From: Gibbula magus
Taxonomy: Eukaryota > Mollusca > Gastropoda > Trochida > Trochidae
Length of the DNA: 64,000 nucleotides
Direction of reading: 5' to 3'
Assembly (NCBI GenBank): GCA_936450465.1
Contig: OW388292.1
Coordinates: 6,653,756 to 6,717,755, forward strand
Part shown: positions 36,091 to 48,200 of the stretch, piece by piece
Position numbering within the stretch: position 1 is the stretch's first letter
How the letters are laid out: every line of letters begins with the position of its first letter
Position numbers and translations under genes: made by a program
Notes under the pieces: generated by a model
Told to the model about the DNA's origin: nothing
The model's input: only the letters and a program-made list of their open reading frames with translations
Databases searched by the model: none

Positions 36091-36470
36091 ATTATATTAC
36101 AAAATGATTTTGATACACTAATTTCCGCGTTTCTGATCGGACGAGAGCTCTCAAAAACCTGCTGCCATTTCTCGATGTATGCAGAAAAATGTGCAACCAT
36201 ACCTCGTGCATTCATACCCTGTGACGCGATGTTATACAATTAGTTGCTGTTAGACTTCGATAGAGGCACAAAACATGTAAAACAATCCTTTAATGCTGCT
36301 ATGTTTGCTGTCATGTATGTTTAATCCTAAAAACAGAAGACTGCTGTCCATGGCTGACCACAGATCTAACGAGCCCGAAACTGTTGTAAATCTATTCTAC
36401 ATCAATGTTTTATATTTGTTCCGATGGTACATCCATCTCTTTCTCTTTTTACTACTAATAATTACTGTTC
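36091..36470. other. unique spacer between two arrays
   Basis: No gene or repeat is recognised in these 380 bp. Confidence 0.5.
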
Positions 36471-37690
36471 GCAGAACCACCCCACATCTTTTAGTGAGTA
36501 GATAAACCACCCCACATACTTTAGTGAGAAGATAAACCACCCCACATCCTTTAGTGAGAAGATAAAGCACCCCACATCCTTTAGTGAGAAGATAAACCAC
36601 CCCACATCCTTTAGTGAGAAGATAAACCACCCCACATCCTTTAGTGAGTAGATAAACCACCCAACATCCTTTATTGAGTAGATAAACCACCCCACATCCT
36701 TTAGTGAGTAGATAAACCACCTCACATCCTTTAGTGAGTAGATAAACCACCCCACATCCTTTAGCGAGTAGATAAACTACCCCACATCCTTTAGTGAGTA
36801 GATAAACCACCCCACATCCTTTAGTGAGTAGATAAACCACCCCACATCCTTTATTGAGTAGATAAACCACCCAACATCCTTTATTGAGTAGATAAACCAC
36901 CCAACATCCTTTAGTGAGTAGATAAACCACCCCACATCCTTTATTGAGTAGATGAACCACCCAACATCTTTTATTGAGTAGATAAACCACCCCACATCCT
37001 TTAGTAGGTAGATAAACTACCCCACATCCTTTAGTGAGTAGATAAACCACCCAACATCCTTTAGTGAGTAGATAAACCACCCCACATCCTTTAGTGAGTA
37101 GGTAAACCACCCCACATCCTTTAGTGAGTAGATAAACCACCCCACATCCTTTAGCGAGTAGATAAACCCCCCCACATCCTTTAGCGAGTAGATAAACCAC
37201 CCCACATCCTTTAGCGAGCAGATAAACCACCCCACATCCTTTAGCGAGCAGATAAACCACCCCACATCCTTTAGCGAGCAGATAAACCACCCCACATCCT
37301 TTTGCGAGTAGATAAACCACCCCACATCCTTTAGCGAGTAGATAAACCACCCCACATCCTTTAGCGAGCAGATAAACCACCCCACATCCTTTAGCGAGCA
37401 GATAAACCGCCCCACATCCTTTAGCGAGTAGATAAACCACCCCACATCCTTTAGCGAGTAGATAAACCACCCCACATCCTTTAGCGAGTAGATAAACCAC
37501 CCCACATCCTTTAGCGAGTAGATAAACTGCCCCACATCCTTTAGCGAGTAGATAAACCACCCCACATCCTCTAGCGAGTAGATAAACCACCCAACATCCT
37601 TTAGTGAGTAGATAAACCACCCCACATCCTTTATTGAGTAGATAAACCACCCCACATCCTTTAGCAAGTAGATAAACCACCTGACCTCCG
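36471..37690. repeat. 30-bp minisatellite, 40 units
   Basis: The unit is CCCACATCCTTTAGTGAGTA followed by GATAAACCAC. CACAT anchors run from 36483 to 37653, a distance of 1170 bp or exactly 39 units, so there is no net indel in 40 copies. A left TTAGTG-type block and a right TTAGCG-type block are visible, with TTATTG variants intermixed. Frames of up to 427 codons on the minus strand are a consequence of the unit length. Confidence 0.97.
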
Positions 37691-39213
37691 CACCACCTGC
37701 TCTTTCCATGGAACAGCCTTCTCCGAACAGAACTTTTTCAAAACAACTTTTTTGAGGTTTTTCAGACCACTTATATCATACAAACGAAAGTCAAATACAA
37801 ATAGTTATTTTCTTTATTACAGAGCGGCTATATGAGGACACAGCCGATGTTCTTTCTATCACAGATGATGAAGGGAATGTTAAGCTAATACAGACTCCGA
37901 ATACATTATTTGTAAACAATTATACAAATGTCACAATAAAGTTTACAAATCAATATGTATATAAAAAATATTTGCTTTAAAAAGTATGGTATTTAGAGCC
38001 ATCTTAACTCATATATGTACACATAAAATAGTTACCTGAATTCTCTTCATAGTAGTTACAGGAATTATAATCATCAATTTTAGTTGAAAATTATGCAGTT
38101 CAAATTTTTGTAATTTCCATATTCATGTGAGATGTACAATAACTTCAGGATGAATTTAATAAAATAATTCTTCTTATGATTTGAGAAAATGCTGAGAGCC
38201 TACGATTCACACAACACTGAACGAGACACTTAGAACAGAGACATCATACTTCAAGTCATTGCGTATTGTAACTTGCCATTACTACAAGATGTACAATAAT
38301 CACTAAGAATAACAAAAAGAACTTTCATTTAGAAATCCATTCAATATGTTATGGTTAAAAGAGAAGTACCATACAAAACCAAATTACAATTTACTGACAA
38401 ATGTATAAATAATTTGTAGTTGGGATTAATCAAATAAATAATTATCTCTTTCATAGGATCATATTTGTGTAATATTTATTTTACTAAAATCTAAAATTAT
38501 TTACAAAAACACTTTAGAATCTATAAATGGAGGTCACAATGTGTTGGACGGAACAATACCGAGATAAAGAATAATTAAATATACATGATAAATAAATAAA
38601 AGGAGCAGCCTTAAAATAAGCTCCTCTGAGCTTGTTGGCTAATCCTTCGATGTATGTACTGTTTTCTATCATGAATAAAATATGTTTAAATCAAATAAAT
38701 AAAATTGAGTTGCACAAATCTAAACTGAGGAAAATTTAATTAATTAAGCCTCAAACTGCAGGTAAAATGTGCCATTGGGGTTGGTTTTTAAGACGACCTG
38801 TTGATAATGCTTAAAAAAGTTTTTCTCAAATAATTGCTCTTTAGTATTCTCTCCCCGCAGGCGTGACTAACATAATTTCTGCATAGGTTACTCAGTCACT
38901 TTTGCACTAGCTTAAGGCTACTTTCCTAGGCAGGTCACTTGAATTGCTGCCAACCATTATCCATTAGTCAGTATTGATAATATCCTTCTGTCTGCAGGTT
39001 AAGTGACAATGCATATCATCAGTGTATGAAATAATGCCGTCCGACAGTCGGGAACCTGTTAACTTTTGGTTGAGCTTGTATTTTTTTATGATTTTCTTTA
39101 ATTCAACCAATTAAATACATAAAATAACACTTTCTGACCAGCATATTTGCAAGCTTATTTCCTACACTGATATCCCCTACACGCTGCCTGATTGCCTAGT
39201 GATATGTAAGTGG
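37691..39213 (-). other. region downstream of EFCAB7, 3' UTR and intergenic
   Basis: About 1.5 kb, AT-rich, without recognised coding exons or repeats. The EFCAB7 3' untranslated region must begin at 39213 and run leftwards; several TTTATT (AATAAA in the gene strand) occur, so the polyadenylation site cannot be chosen. Confidence 0.5.
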
Positions 39214-39288
39214 CTATTTCTGGATTGTCTCGTTACATCGGACCATCCATTCAGACCTCTCGTCTCTCGGAATTAGATGCATGCCAAT
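39214..39288 (-). CDS. EFCAB7: EFCAB7 last exon
   Basis: Acceptor CTGTTTCAG; 75 nt ending TAG at 39214. Encodes IGMHLIPRDERSEWMVRCNE TIQK, matching the human C terminus (VMPLNERQEW...). Confidence 0.93.
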   Translation of the reverse strand: MGMHLIPRDERSEWMVRCNETIQK

Positions 39289-42200
39289 CTGAAACAGAAA
39301 TTTGTGTAAATGGTTTATCTTCAAATATTCATTGATATAACGAAGGAATATATATTGACATTGGGTGGTTGATTTACATTTAAAAATGACATAACGAGGG
39401 AACATACAATGTATATAAACAATGGGAAGTTGGTTATCTTGAAATATGAGCCACTGAGAAAATAAATAGTTGTCATTCAAGAATTATGTTACTTTACAGA
39501 CAATATTCCTTTCACTAAATTTCTCAGTAAATTCCCAGCTTCCATCTTGTCATTCAACAATAGTCGTATGAATTATAAAAGGATTACAAGCTAATAACAA
39601 GCTCACATAAATCTGATTGAATTGAACATATCATTAATATTTCGTTGCATTCCAGTACTGCTCTGCAAGGGTCATGTGTCATGACCTTTCTTGGAACTGT
39701 CACCTATAATATATTCAACCAATCACAGGCCTGCATTCATATGGAATCATGCAGACTATTTCCAAGCCTCGTTACTGATTGGCTTGAGTGAAAGGTCACA
39801 AGAAACAACCCCTGTGGAGCAGTACCCAGTTGTAAATACATCGAGTTTTATGTTCGATCTGTGATTACTGAGATTGTCATAGTAACTGACCACTTTGGTG
39901 TTGGGGGCAGTTGTGACGACTGTATCCAAGTCCCCGATGTTGGACTGGACGTTTTTACTCTTGGTGCAATCCAGCTCAACTCGGACTTTACTGTGTGACT
40001 TAAAATAAAAATAACAAGAACCCACTTCAAGCTATGAAGAGAACGAGACAATTCAATAACTTCAAACTTCAACATTTTCAAAAGTGCATTCAATACAAAG
40101 TGTTACTCATATTTCACAATAATGACCCAACATTGTTAATCAACATGGTTTATATTTTGGATAACACTACCTTCAATAGTACAAATTCTTGTACTTTTTC
40201 GGGCCGAGTCCCATACGGGATTCGAACCCACGTCCTCAGAGTAAGGCAGTGACTGTACCAACAGCTTACCACATGATCATTTTGCCTCGACAAAATCGAG
40301 GTCCAACAATCGATAGTTAAGCTATTTTTCATTCAATACCCCTCTGATAGACCTAAATTTGGCGCAGCTCTCCAGGCTGAATGCATTAGAAATACGACCA
40401 TTTCGCCTCGACAAAATCGAGGTCCAACAATCGAAAGTTAAGCTAATTTTACATTCAAATGGTCATGTTGGTACAGTCAATGCTGGCGATAGTTGCATTA
40501 CTGTGGAGGTGGGTTCGAATCCCGTACTCTGCCCAAAAAAGTACAAGAATTTGTACTATTGAAGGTAGTGTTATCCCAAATATAACCATGTTATATTTCT
40601 TCACTTTCTTAATGGCAAGTATTTCGAACTGTTTATCAAGACAAAAAGTCCCAATCAATATAGAATTAAGTGTTGTTAATTTGCTTTGTATTTAGGATAA
40701 ATTTAAAATTTATTTTGAATGAAGCCAAAAATGCAACCAAATACATACCCTGTTCTCAATGACGACAGTGGCCCGCGCGTCTCCGACATAGGTGTACACG
40801 TTGAGGTCTCTCATGCCCTTCACGTTCGACTGCTCGCCCTGGAACCAGCATAGATCAGGTAAACCTTTAATAGGCTAAATATATCCACAGCTCGCACAAT
40901 TACTCCAGATATGTACCAAGTTGTGTTTGGTAAAATACTCTGAATGTCTTTTGGAATTGGAAACACTCCTGGCAATAAACAACTGATACGTTAGTGCCAC
41001 CCTATTGATGTTTTATCATTTGGCAATTAGTACTTTAGACCTTCTTATGTTATCTGGTACATTTTCCTTAGAATCAAATCAATAAAACTGCTGACAAACT
41101 GACACATACTGCATCAAAATTGATTAATGGTTAACTAGTTTAACCACCCAAATGTATCTCTAAATAATTTATTACGATAATATGTTGTATAAATGGTAGT
41201 TACGTAGAGTTACGATAACGATGTAAGACAGTGATCCTCAACACCTCACCTTGGCGATGACGGACTCGCAGACTGCCTCCTCAAGCTGTTCGGCAGTAGC
41301 GTCGAGAGAGACGACACTAAGCTCTGCGTCATCGCAGTCCTCCGTGTACACATTCAGCTTGAAGGGACATGCCTGGAGAGGGGCAGATATGCTTCTTTAG
41401 TATATTCAGTAATATCCATTCCATCACTGATGTGGTAAAGCTAATATCCATTCCCTCACTGATGTGGTAAAGCTAATATCCATTCCATCACTGATGTGGT
41501 AAAGCTAATATCCATTCCCTCACTGATGTGGTAAAGCTAATATCCATTCCCTCACTGATGTGGTAAAGCTAATATCCATTCCATCACTGATGTGGTAAAG
41601 CTAATATCCATTCCCTCACTGATGTGGTAAAGCTAATATCCATTCCATCACTGATGTGGTAAAGCTAATATCCATTCCATCACTGATGTGGTAAAGCTAA
41701 TATCCATTCCCTCACTGATGTGGTAAAGCTAATATCCATTCCATCACTGATGTGGTAAAGCTAATATCCATTCCCTCACTGATGTGGTAAAGCTAATATC
41801 CATTCCATCACTGATGTGGTAAAGCTAATATCCATTCCCTCACTGATGTGGTAAAGCTAATATCCATTCCCTCACTGATGTGGTAAAACTAATATCCATT
41901 CCCTCACTGATGTGGTAAAGCTAATATCCATTCCCTCACTGATGTGGTAAAGCTAATATCCATTCCCTCACTGATGTGGTAAAGCTAATATCCATTCCCT
42001 CACTGATGTGGTAAAGCTAATATCCATTCCCTCACTGATGTGGTAAAGCTAATATCCATTCCCTCACTGATGTGGTAAAGCTAATATCCATTCCCTCACT
42101 GATGTGGTAAAGCTAATATCCATTCCCTCACTGATGTGGTAAAGCTAATATCCATTCCATCACTGATGTGGTAAAGCTAATATCCATTCCCTCACTGATG

Positions 42201-45200
42201 TGGTAAAGCTAATATCCATTCCCTCACTGATGTGGTAAAGCTAATATCCATTCCCTCACTGATGTGGTAAAGCTAATATCCATTCCCTCACTGATGTGGT
42301 AAAGCTAATATCCATTCCCTCACTGATGTGGTAAAGCTAATATCCATTCCCTCACTGATGTGGTAAAGCTAATATCCATTCCTTCACTGATGTGGTAAAG
42401 CTAATATCCATTCCCTCACTGATGTGGTAAAGCTAATATCCATTACATCACTGATGTGGTAAAGCTAATTTCCATTCCCTCACTGATGTGGTAAAGCTAA
42501 TATCCATTTCCACACTGATGTGGTAAAGCTAATATCCATTCCCTCACTGATGTGGTAAAGCTAATATCCATTCCCTCACTGATGTGGTAAAGCTAATATC
42601 CATTCCCTCACTGATGTGGTAAAGCTAATATCCATTCCCTCACTGATGTGGTAAAGCTAATATCCATTCCCTCACTGATGTGGTAAAGCCGATATCAACA
42701 CAAGGTTTTCAGTCAAGATTTAAAACACATTTTGTTCTTTCATTCAATGAGAAATAATTAACGTTTAACTGAAACATATAATATTTATTCTAAGCTACTT
42801 GTTTTCTACACTAACTAAAACTGCCAATGTAGATGCACTTGTATTGTACCAGTGATGTTAACCTCATTCTGCTGTAAATTTGAGAAAACTCAGTGTCTCA
42901 GTCTGTGTTTATCAAATGATCACATTTAGCGCTTCATACAATAGAGATGTGTAAGTTTAGGGCAATAGAGATGTGTAAGTTTACGTCAATAGAGATGTGT
43001 AAGTTAAGGGCAATAGAGATGTGTAAGTTTACAACAATAGAGATGTGTAAGTTTAGGGCAATAGAGATGTGTAAGTTTACTACAACAGAGATGTGTAAGT
43101 TTACGACAATAGAGATGTGTAAGTTTACAACAATAGAGATGTGTAAGTTTAGGGCAATAGAGATGTGTAAGTTAAGGGCAATAGAGATGTGTAAGTTTAC
43201 AACAATATAGATGTGTAAATTTACGACAATAGAGATGTGTAAGTTTAGGGCAATAGAGATGTGTAAGTTTACAACAATAGAGATGTGTAAGTTTAGGGCA
43301 ATAGAGATGTGTAAGTTTACAACAATAGAGATGTGTAAGTTTACCACAATAGAGATGTGTAAGTTTACGACAATAGAGATGTGTAAGTTTACGACAATAG
43401 AGATGTGTAAGTTTAGGGCAATAGAGATGTGTAGGTTTACAACAATAGAGATGTTTAAGTTTACGACAATAGAGATGTGTAAGTTTACGACAATAGAGAT
43501 GTGTAAGTTTACTACAATAGAGATGTGTAAGTTTAGGGCAATAGAGATGTGTAAGTTTACAACAATAGAGATGTGTAAGTTTACCACAATAGAGATGTGT
43601 AAGTTTACCACAATAGAGATGTGTAAGTTTACCACAATAGAGATGTGTAAGTTTACAACAATAGAGATGTGTAAGTTTAGGGCAATAGAGATGTGTAAGT
43701 TTACCACAATAGAGATGTGTAATTTTAGGACAATAGAGATGTGTAAGTTTAGGACAATAGAGATGTGTAAGTTTACCACAATAGAGATGTGTAAGTTTAC
43801 CACAATAGAGATGTGTAAGTTTACCACAATAGAGATGTGTAAGTTTAGGACAATAGAGATGTGTAAGTTTACAACAATAGAGATGTGTAAGTTTACGACA
43901 ATAAAGATGTGTAAGTTTACCACAATAGAGATGTGTAAGTTTACTACAATAGAGATGTGTAAGTTTACGACAATAGAGATGTGTAAGTTTATGACAATAG
44001 AGATGTGTAAGTTTAGGGCAATAGAGATGTGTAAGTTTACGACAATAGAGATGTGTAAGTTTACAACAATAGAGATGAGTAAGTTTACCACAATAGAGAT
44101 GTGTAAGTTTACTACAATAGAGATGTGTAAATTTACGACAATAGAGATGTGTAAGTTTAGGGCAATAGAGATGTGTAAGTTTACAACAATAGAGATGTGT
44201 AAGTTTAGGGCAATAGAGATGTGTAAGTTTACGACAATAGAAATGTGTAAGTTTACGACAATAGAGATGTGTAAGTTTAGGGCAATAGAGATGTGTAGGT
44301 TTACAACAATAGAGATGTTTAAGTTTACGACAATAGAGATGTGTAAGTTTACGACAATAGAGATGTGTAAGTTTACTACAATAGAGATGTGTAAGTTTAG
44401 GGCAATAGAGATGTGTAGGTTTACAACAATAGAGATGTTTAAGTTTACGACAATAGAGATGTGTAAGTTTACGACAATAGAGATGTGTAAGTTTACTACA
44501 ATAGAGATGTGTAAGTTTAGGGCAATAGAGATGTGTAAGTTTACAACAATAGAGATGTGTAAGTTTACCACAATAGAGATGTGTAAGTTTACCACAATAG
44601 AGATGTGTAAGTTTACCACAATAGAGATGTGTAAGTTTACAACAATAGAGATGTGTAAGTTTACAACAATAGAGATGTGTAAGTTTACCACAATAGAGAT
44701 GTGTAAGTTTAGGGCAATAGAGATGTGTAAGTTTACCACAATAGAGATGTGTAATTTTAGGACAATAGAGATGTGTAAGTTTAGGACAATAGAGATGTGT
44801 AAGTTTACCACAATAGAGATGTGTAAGTTTACCACAATAGAGATGTGTAAGTTTACCACAATAGAGATGTGTAAGTTTAGGACAATAGAGATGTGTAAGT
44901 TTACAACAATAGAGATGTGTAAGTTTACGACAATAAAGATGTGTAAGTTTACCACAATAGAGATGTGTAAGTTTACTACAATAGAGATGTGTAAGTTTAC
45001 GACAATAGAGATGTGTAAGTTTATGACAATAGAGATGTGTAAGTTTACTACAACAGAGATGTGTAAGTTTACGACAATAGAGATGTGTAAGTTTACAACA
45101 ATAGAGATGAGTAAGTTTACCACAATAGAGATGTGTAAGTTTACTACAATAGAGATGTGTAAGTTTACTACAACAGAGATGTGTAAGTTTACGACAATAG

Positions 45201-48200
45201 AGATGTGTTAGTTTACCACAATAGAGATGTGTAAGTTTACCACAATAGAGATGTGTAAGTGTACGACAATAGAGATGTGTAATTTTAGGACAATAGAGAT
45301 GTGTAAGTTTAGGACAATAGAGATGTGTAAGTTTACGACAATAGAGATGTGTAAGTTTACCACAATAGAGATGTGTAAGTTTACGACAATAGAGATGTGT
45401 AAGTTTACCACAATAGAGATGTGTAAGTGTACGACAATAGAGATGTGTAATTTTAGGACAATAGAGATGTGTAAGTTTAGGACAATAGAGATGTGTAAGT
45501 TTACCACAATAGAGATGTGTAAGTTTACCACAATAGAGATGTGTAAGTTTACGACAACAGAGATGTGTAAGTTTACGACAATAGGGATGTGTAAGTTTAC
45601 GACAATAGAGATGTGTAAGTTTACGTCAATAGAGATGTGCTAGTTTACAACAATAGAGATGTGTAAGTTTAGGACAATAGAGATGTGTAAGTTTACCACA
45701 ATAGAGATGTGTAAGTTTACTACAATAGAGATGTGTAAGTTTACGACAATAGAGATGTGTAAGTTTACCACAATAGAGATGTGTAAGTTTAGGGCAATAG
45801 AGATGTGTAAGTTTACGACAATAGAGATGTGTAAGTTTACCACAATAGAGATGTGTAAGTTCACGACAATAGAGATGTGTAAGTTCACGACAATAGAGAT
45901 GTGTAAGATTAGGAAAGTGCTGAGCACCCACCTGGTCGAGGCCGAGAGCCTTATTGAAGCCCATGCTGGTCACAGTGACCCACAGATCCTCCGCGTCCCC
46001 GTCGTTATCCTCAGCCTCCATCTCATTGAGACGCACGAATCCTTGCTTTGTTATCTCGTCACGCTCAAGGTGAACATTTCCTGCAAGAGATGAGTTCAAT
46101 TGTTTCCAATCTTCAGAATAAGTTCATAATTCCCTGTGGTCTACTACCGTTTTTTCACATGTGAGAGTATAAAATGAAACATCCTATTTATCCAAATTTA
46201 CATTAACAAACCATATTTTCAAAAACTAAACACATTGTACATGAGGACAAAAAGTAATATATTACCTTTGAAGAAAACAACTGAAACCATTTTAAAACAC
46301 CTTTATAACACAATAAACAACTACAGTAGTTATATAATAAACAATACGATACACCATTAACAAATTGTCCTAATGGAATACAATTTAGAACAAACTAAAC
46401 ATAATGAAAAACAACAACTTAACAAATTATACAAGTATACACAATGTTCAACAATAAAACACAATGTTCAACAATAAAACACAATGTTCCTCAACAAAAC
46501 ACATTGTAAAACAGGCAAGGAATCAGCAAGTACAACAATGTAACATTGAGCACTGCCACTGTATATAGACTCACCCTCTACCACAGCCCATTCATCGTCT
46601 GCCACCTCATCGCCGCTAGTACGCAGATTATACCAGTTGAATTCCTCGCGACTTAGGAGTCCATTCCCGTCCAGATCGGCCATGTCAAATATGTCTTCCA
46701 ACACTTTCCTGCAGCAAACAGTGAGTCAACATAAGAAAAATAGCAGTGAGTTAACAACATCACTTGTTTTATAAACATGCAAAGAGATTAAAGGCCATTT
46801 CACAGTCTATGATGTGTTTGTTTATTACCTACGAGAGCAATCATATAAGGGTTCATATTTTTCATACGATGCCCTACATGATGTCATAAACAATGCTATG
46901 ACGTCACATTTTGCTATGACATTGCTTTCTAAATGCTGTGACAACGGGACACCAGTCTATGGTTGAAAGTGGATTTAAGCGTATTTTCATTCATATTATA
47001 ACTTCGGTAATATAGAGAGTATTTTAAATCATGTCTATGTTATACCATGTTAACGACACGATTGCCTGGATATTAGTATTTCTTGAGAGAGAGTGAGAAC
47101 ATGTCCTTCTATAATTGCCATAATTTCCAATAATGTAATTCATCAATCTTCTCACTTGAAAGCCTTGGTAAGAACAATCTTGTCATCTCTGTCCTTCTTT
47201 ATCAGCTTGGCCTCCTTCCCCGACCTGTGGCTCTTGTCCTTCAGTCGACACCCAGTTGTCATGGGCAACAAGCGATACCTTCCCGCTGACAGATCACACC
47301 GCACACCGTACTTCTGGAAGCAGCCATCAAGAGATATACATGTAGATGAACAGACAAAAGATGAGCCTTGCTTTTGATTAAATTCGTATGGAGTATACGT
47401 ACCCCCTTGCTGTCGCGGTGCTCGGTGAAGGTCACCAGCCTATCAACGCTGCTGCTCTTCTCCTTGACCACGTACAGAGCTGTGTCGATCGGACCATCGT
47501 CTGTCTGGCCTGAAACATATGCTTCGAGGATAGAGTTCTGCCTTGATCAGAAAGGTTGCCACAAACAATTCTGTATTTATATTCAAAGCTACCAGAGTTC
47601 AAATGATTTGCATGATCTACATCAACTGCAATTAACTGAATGCCACAGCACACAACGTAAATTTATCAATTTACTTAAAACAGACACATAGAGAGGCATG
47701 GTATCAAAGAAGATTAAATATTCTTTGAATATAATTTTTCTTTACTGTTATGTGCTTGGAATATTTTGATTGAAACACCCTATTATTTTGTCACAAATTC
47801 TGATTCCTTAGCCACATGATAATGTTCTAACTATTTATTCAAGGGTTATCTTAATAACAGTGTAAAGCACCCACCCCCATCTGCTATTCTTGTTGGATGG
47901 ATGGTGATGAAGACGTTTGAGTCACTGGGCAGGTCTAGCAGGTACTGGTGACTCACGATCTGCTCTCCCTCGTCTGTGTCCAGAAAGAAACAACCCTTGC
48001 TGCTTGTGTGGGTCCACTCCTGCGGAGGACAGAGGAGGGGTTGGTCAGTTGGCCAGGTGGATGGTGGGATGTAGAGTGGATTGATAAATTATTGAAATCC
48101 ATTGTGTTGTCTGGGGTCACATATTCCAAACGTTATAAATGGTGTTACTTTGTCGAGAAGTACCGACTGTTACCGAAAACTACTATTTTGATGATAGTCG

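Noticed and set aside
36397..37709. 427-codon minus-strand frame (GVVYLLAKGC repeats)
   Set aside because: A product of the stop-free 30-bp unit; a second frame on the same strand is equally open.
40200..40530. Two tRNA genes in opposite orientation
   Set aside because: B boxes are good but no complete cloverleaf can be drawn, and the flanks form a long inverted repeat; SINE-type origin is more likely.
6116..45915. CRISPR arrays
   Set aside because: The repeats are contiguous with no unique spacers, and the genome is eukaryotic.
42934..46099. HISIVVNL and MCKFTTIE repeat frames
   Set aside because: A 24-bp intronic array open on both strands. Only the part from 45932 to 46080 is a real EFCAB7 exon.
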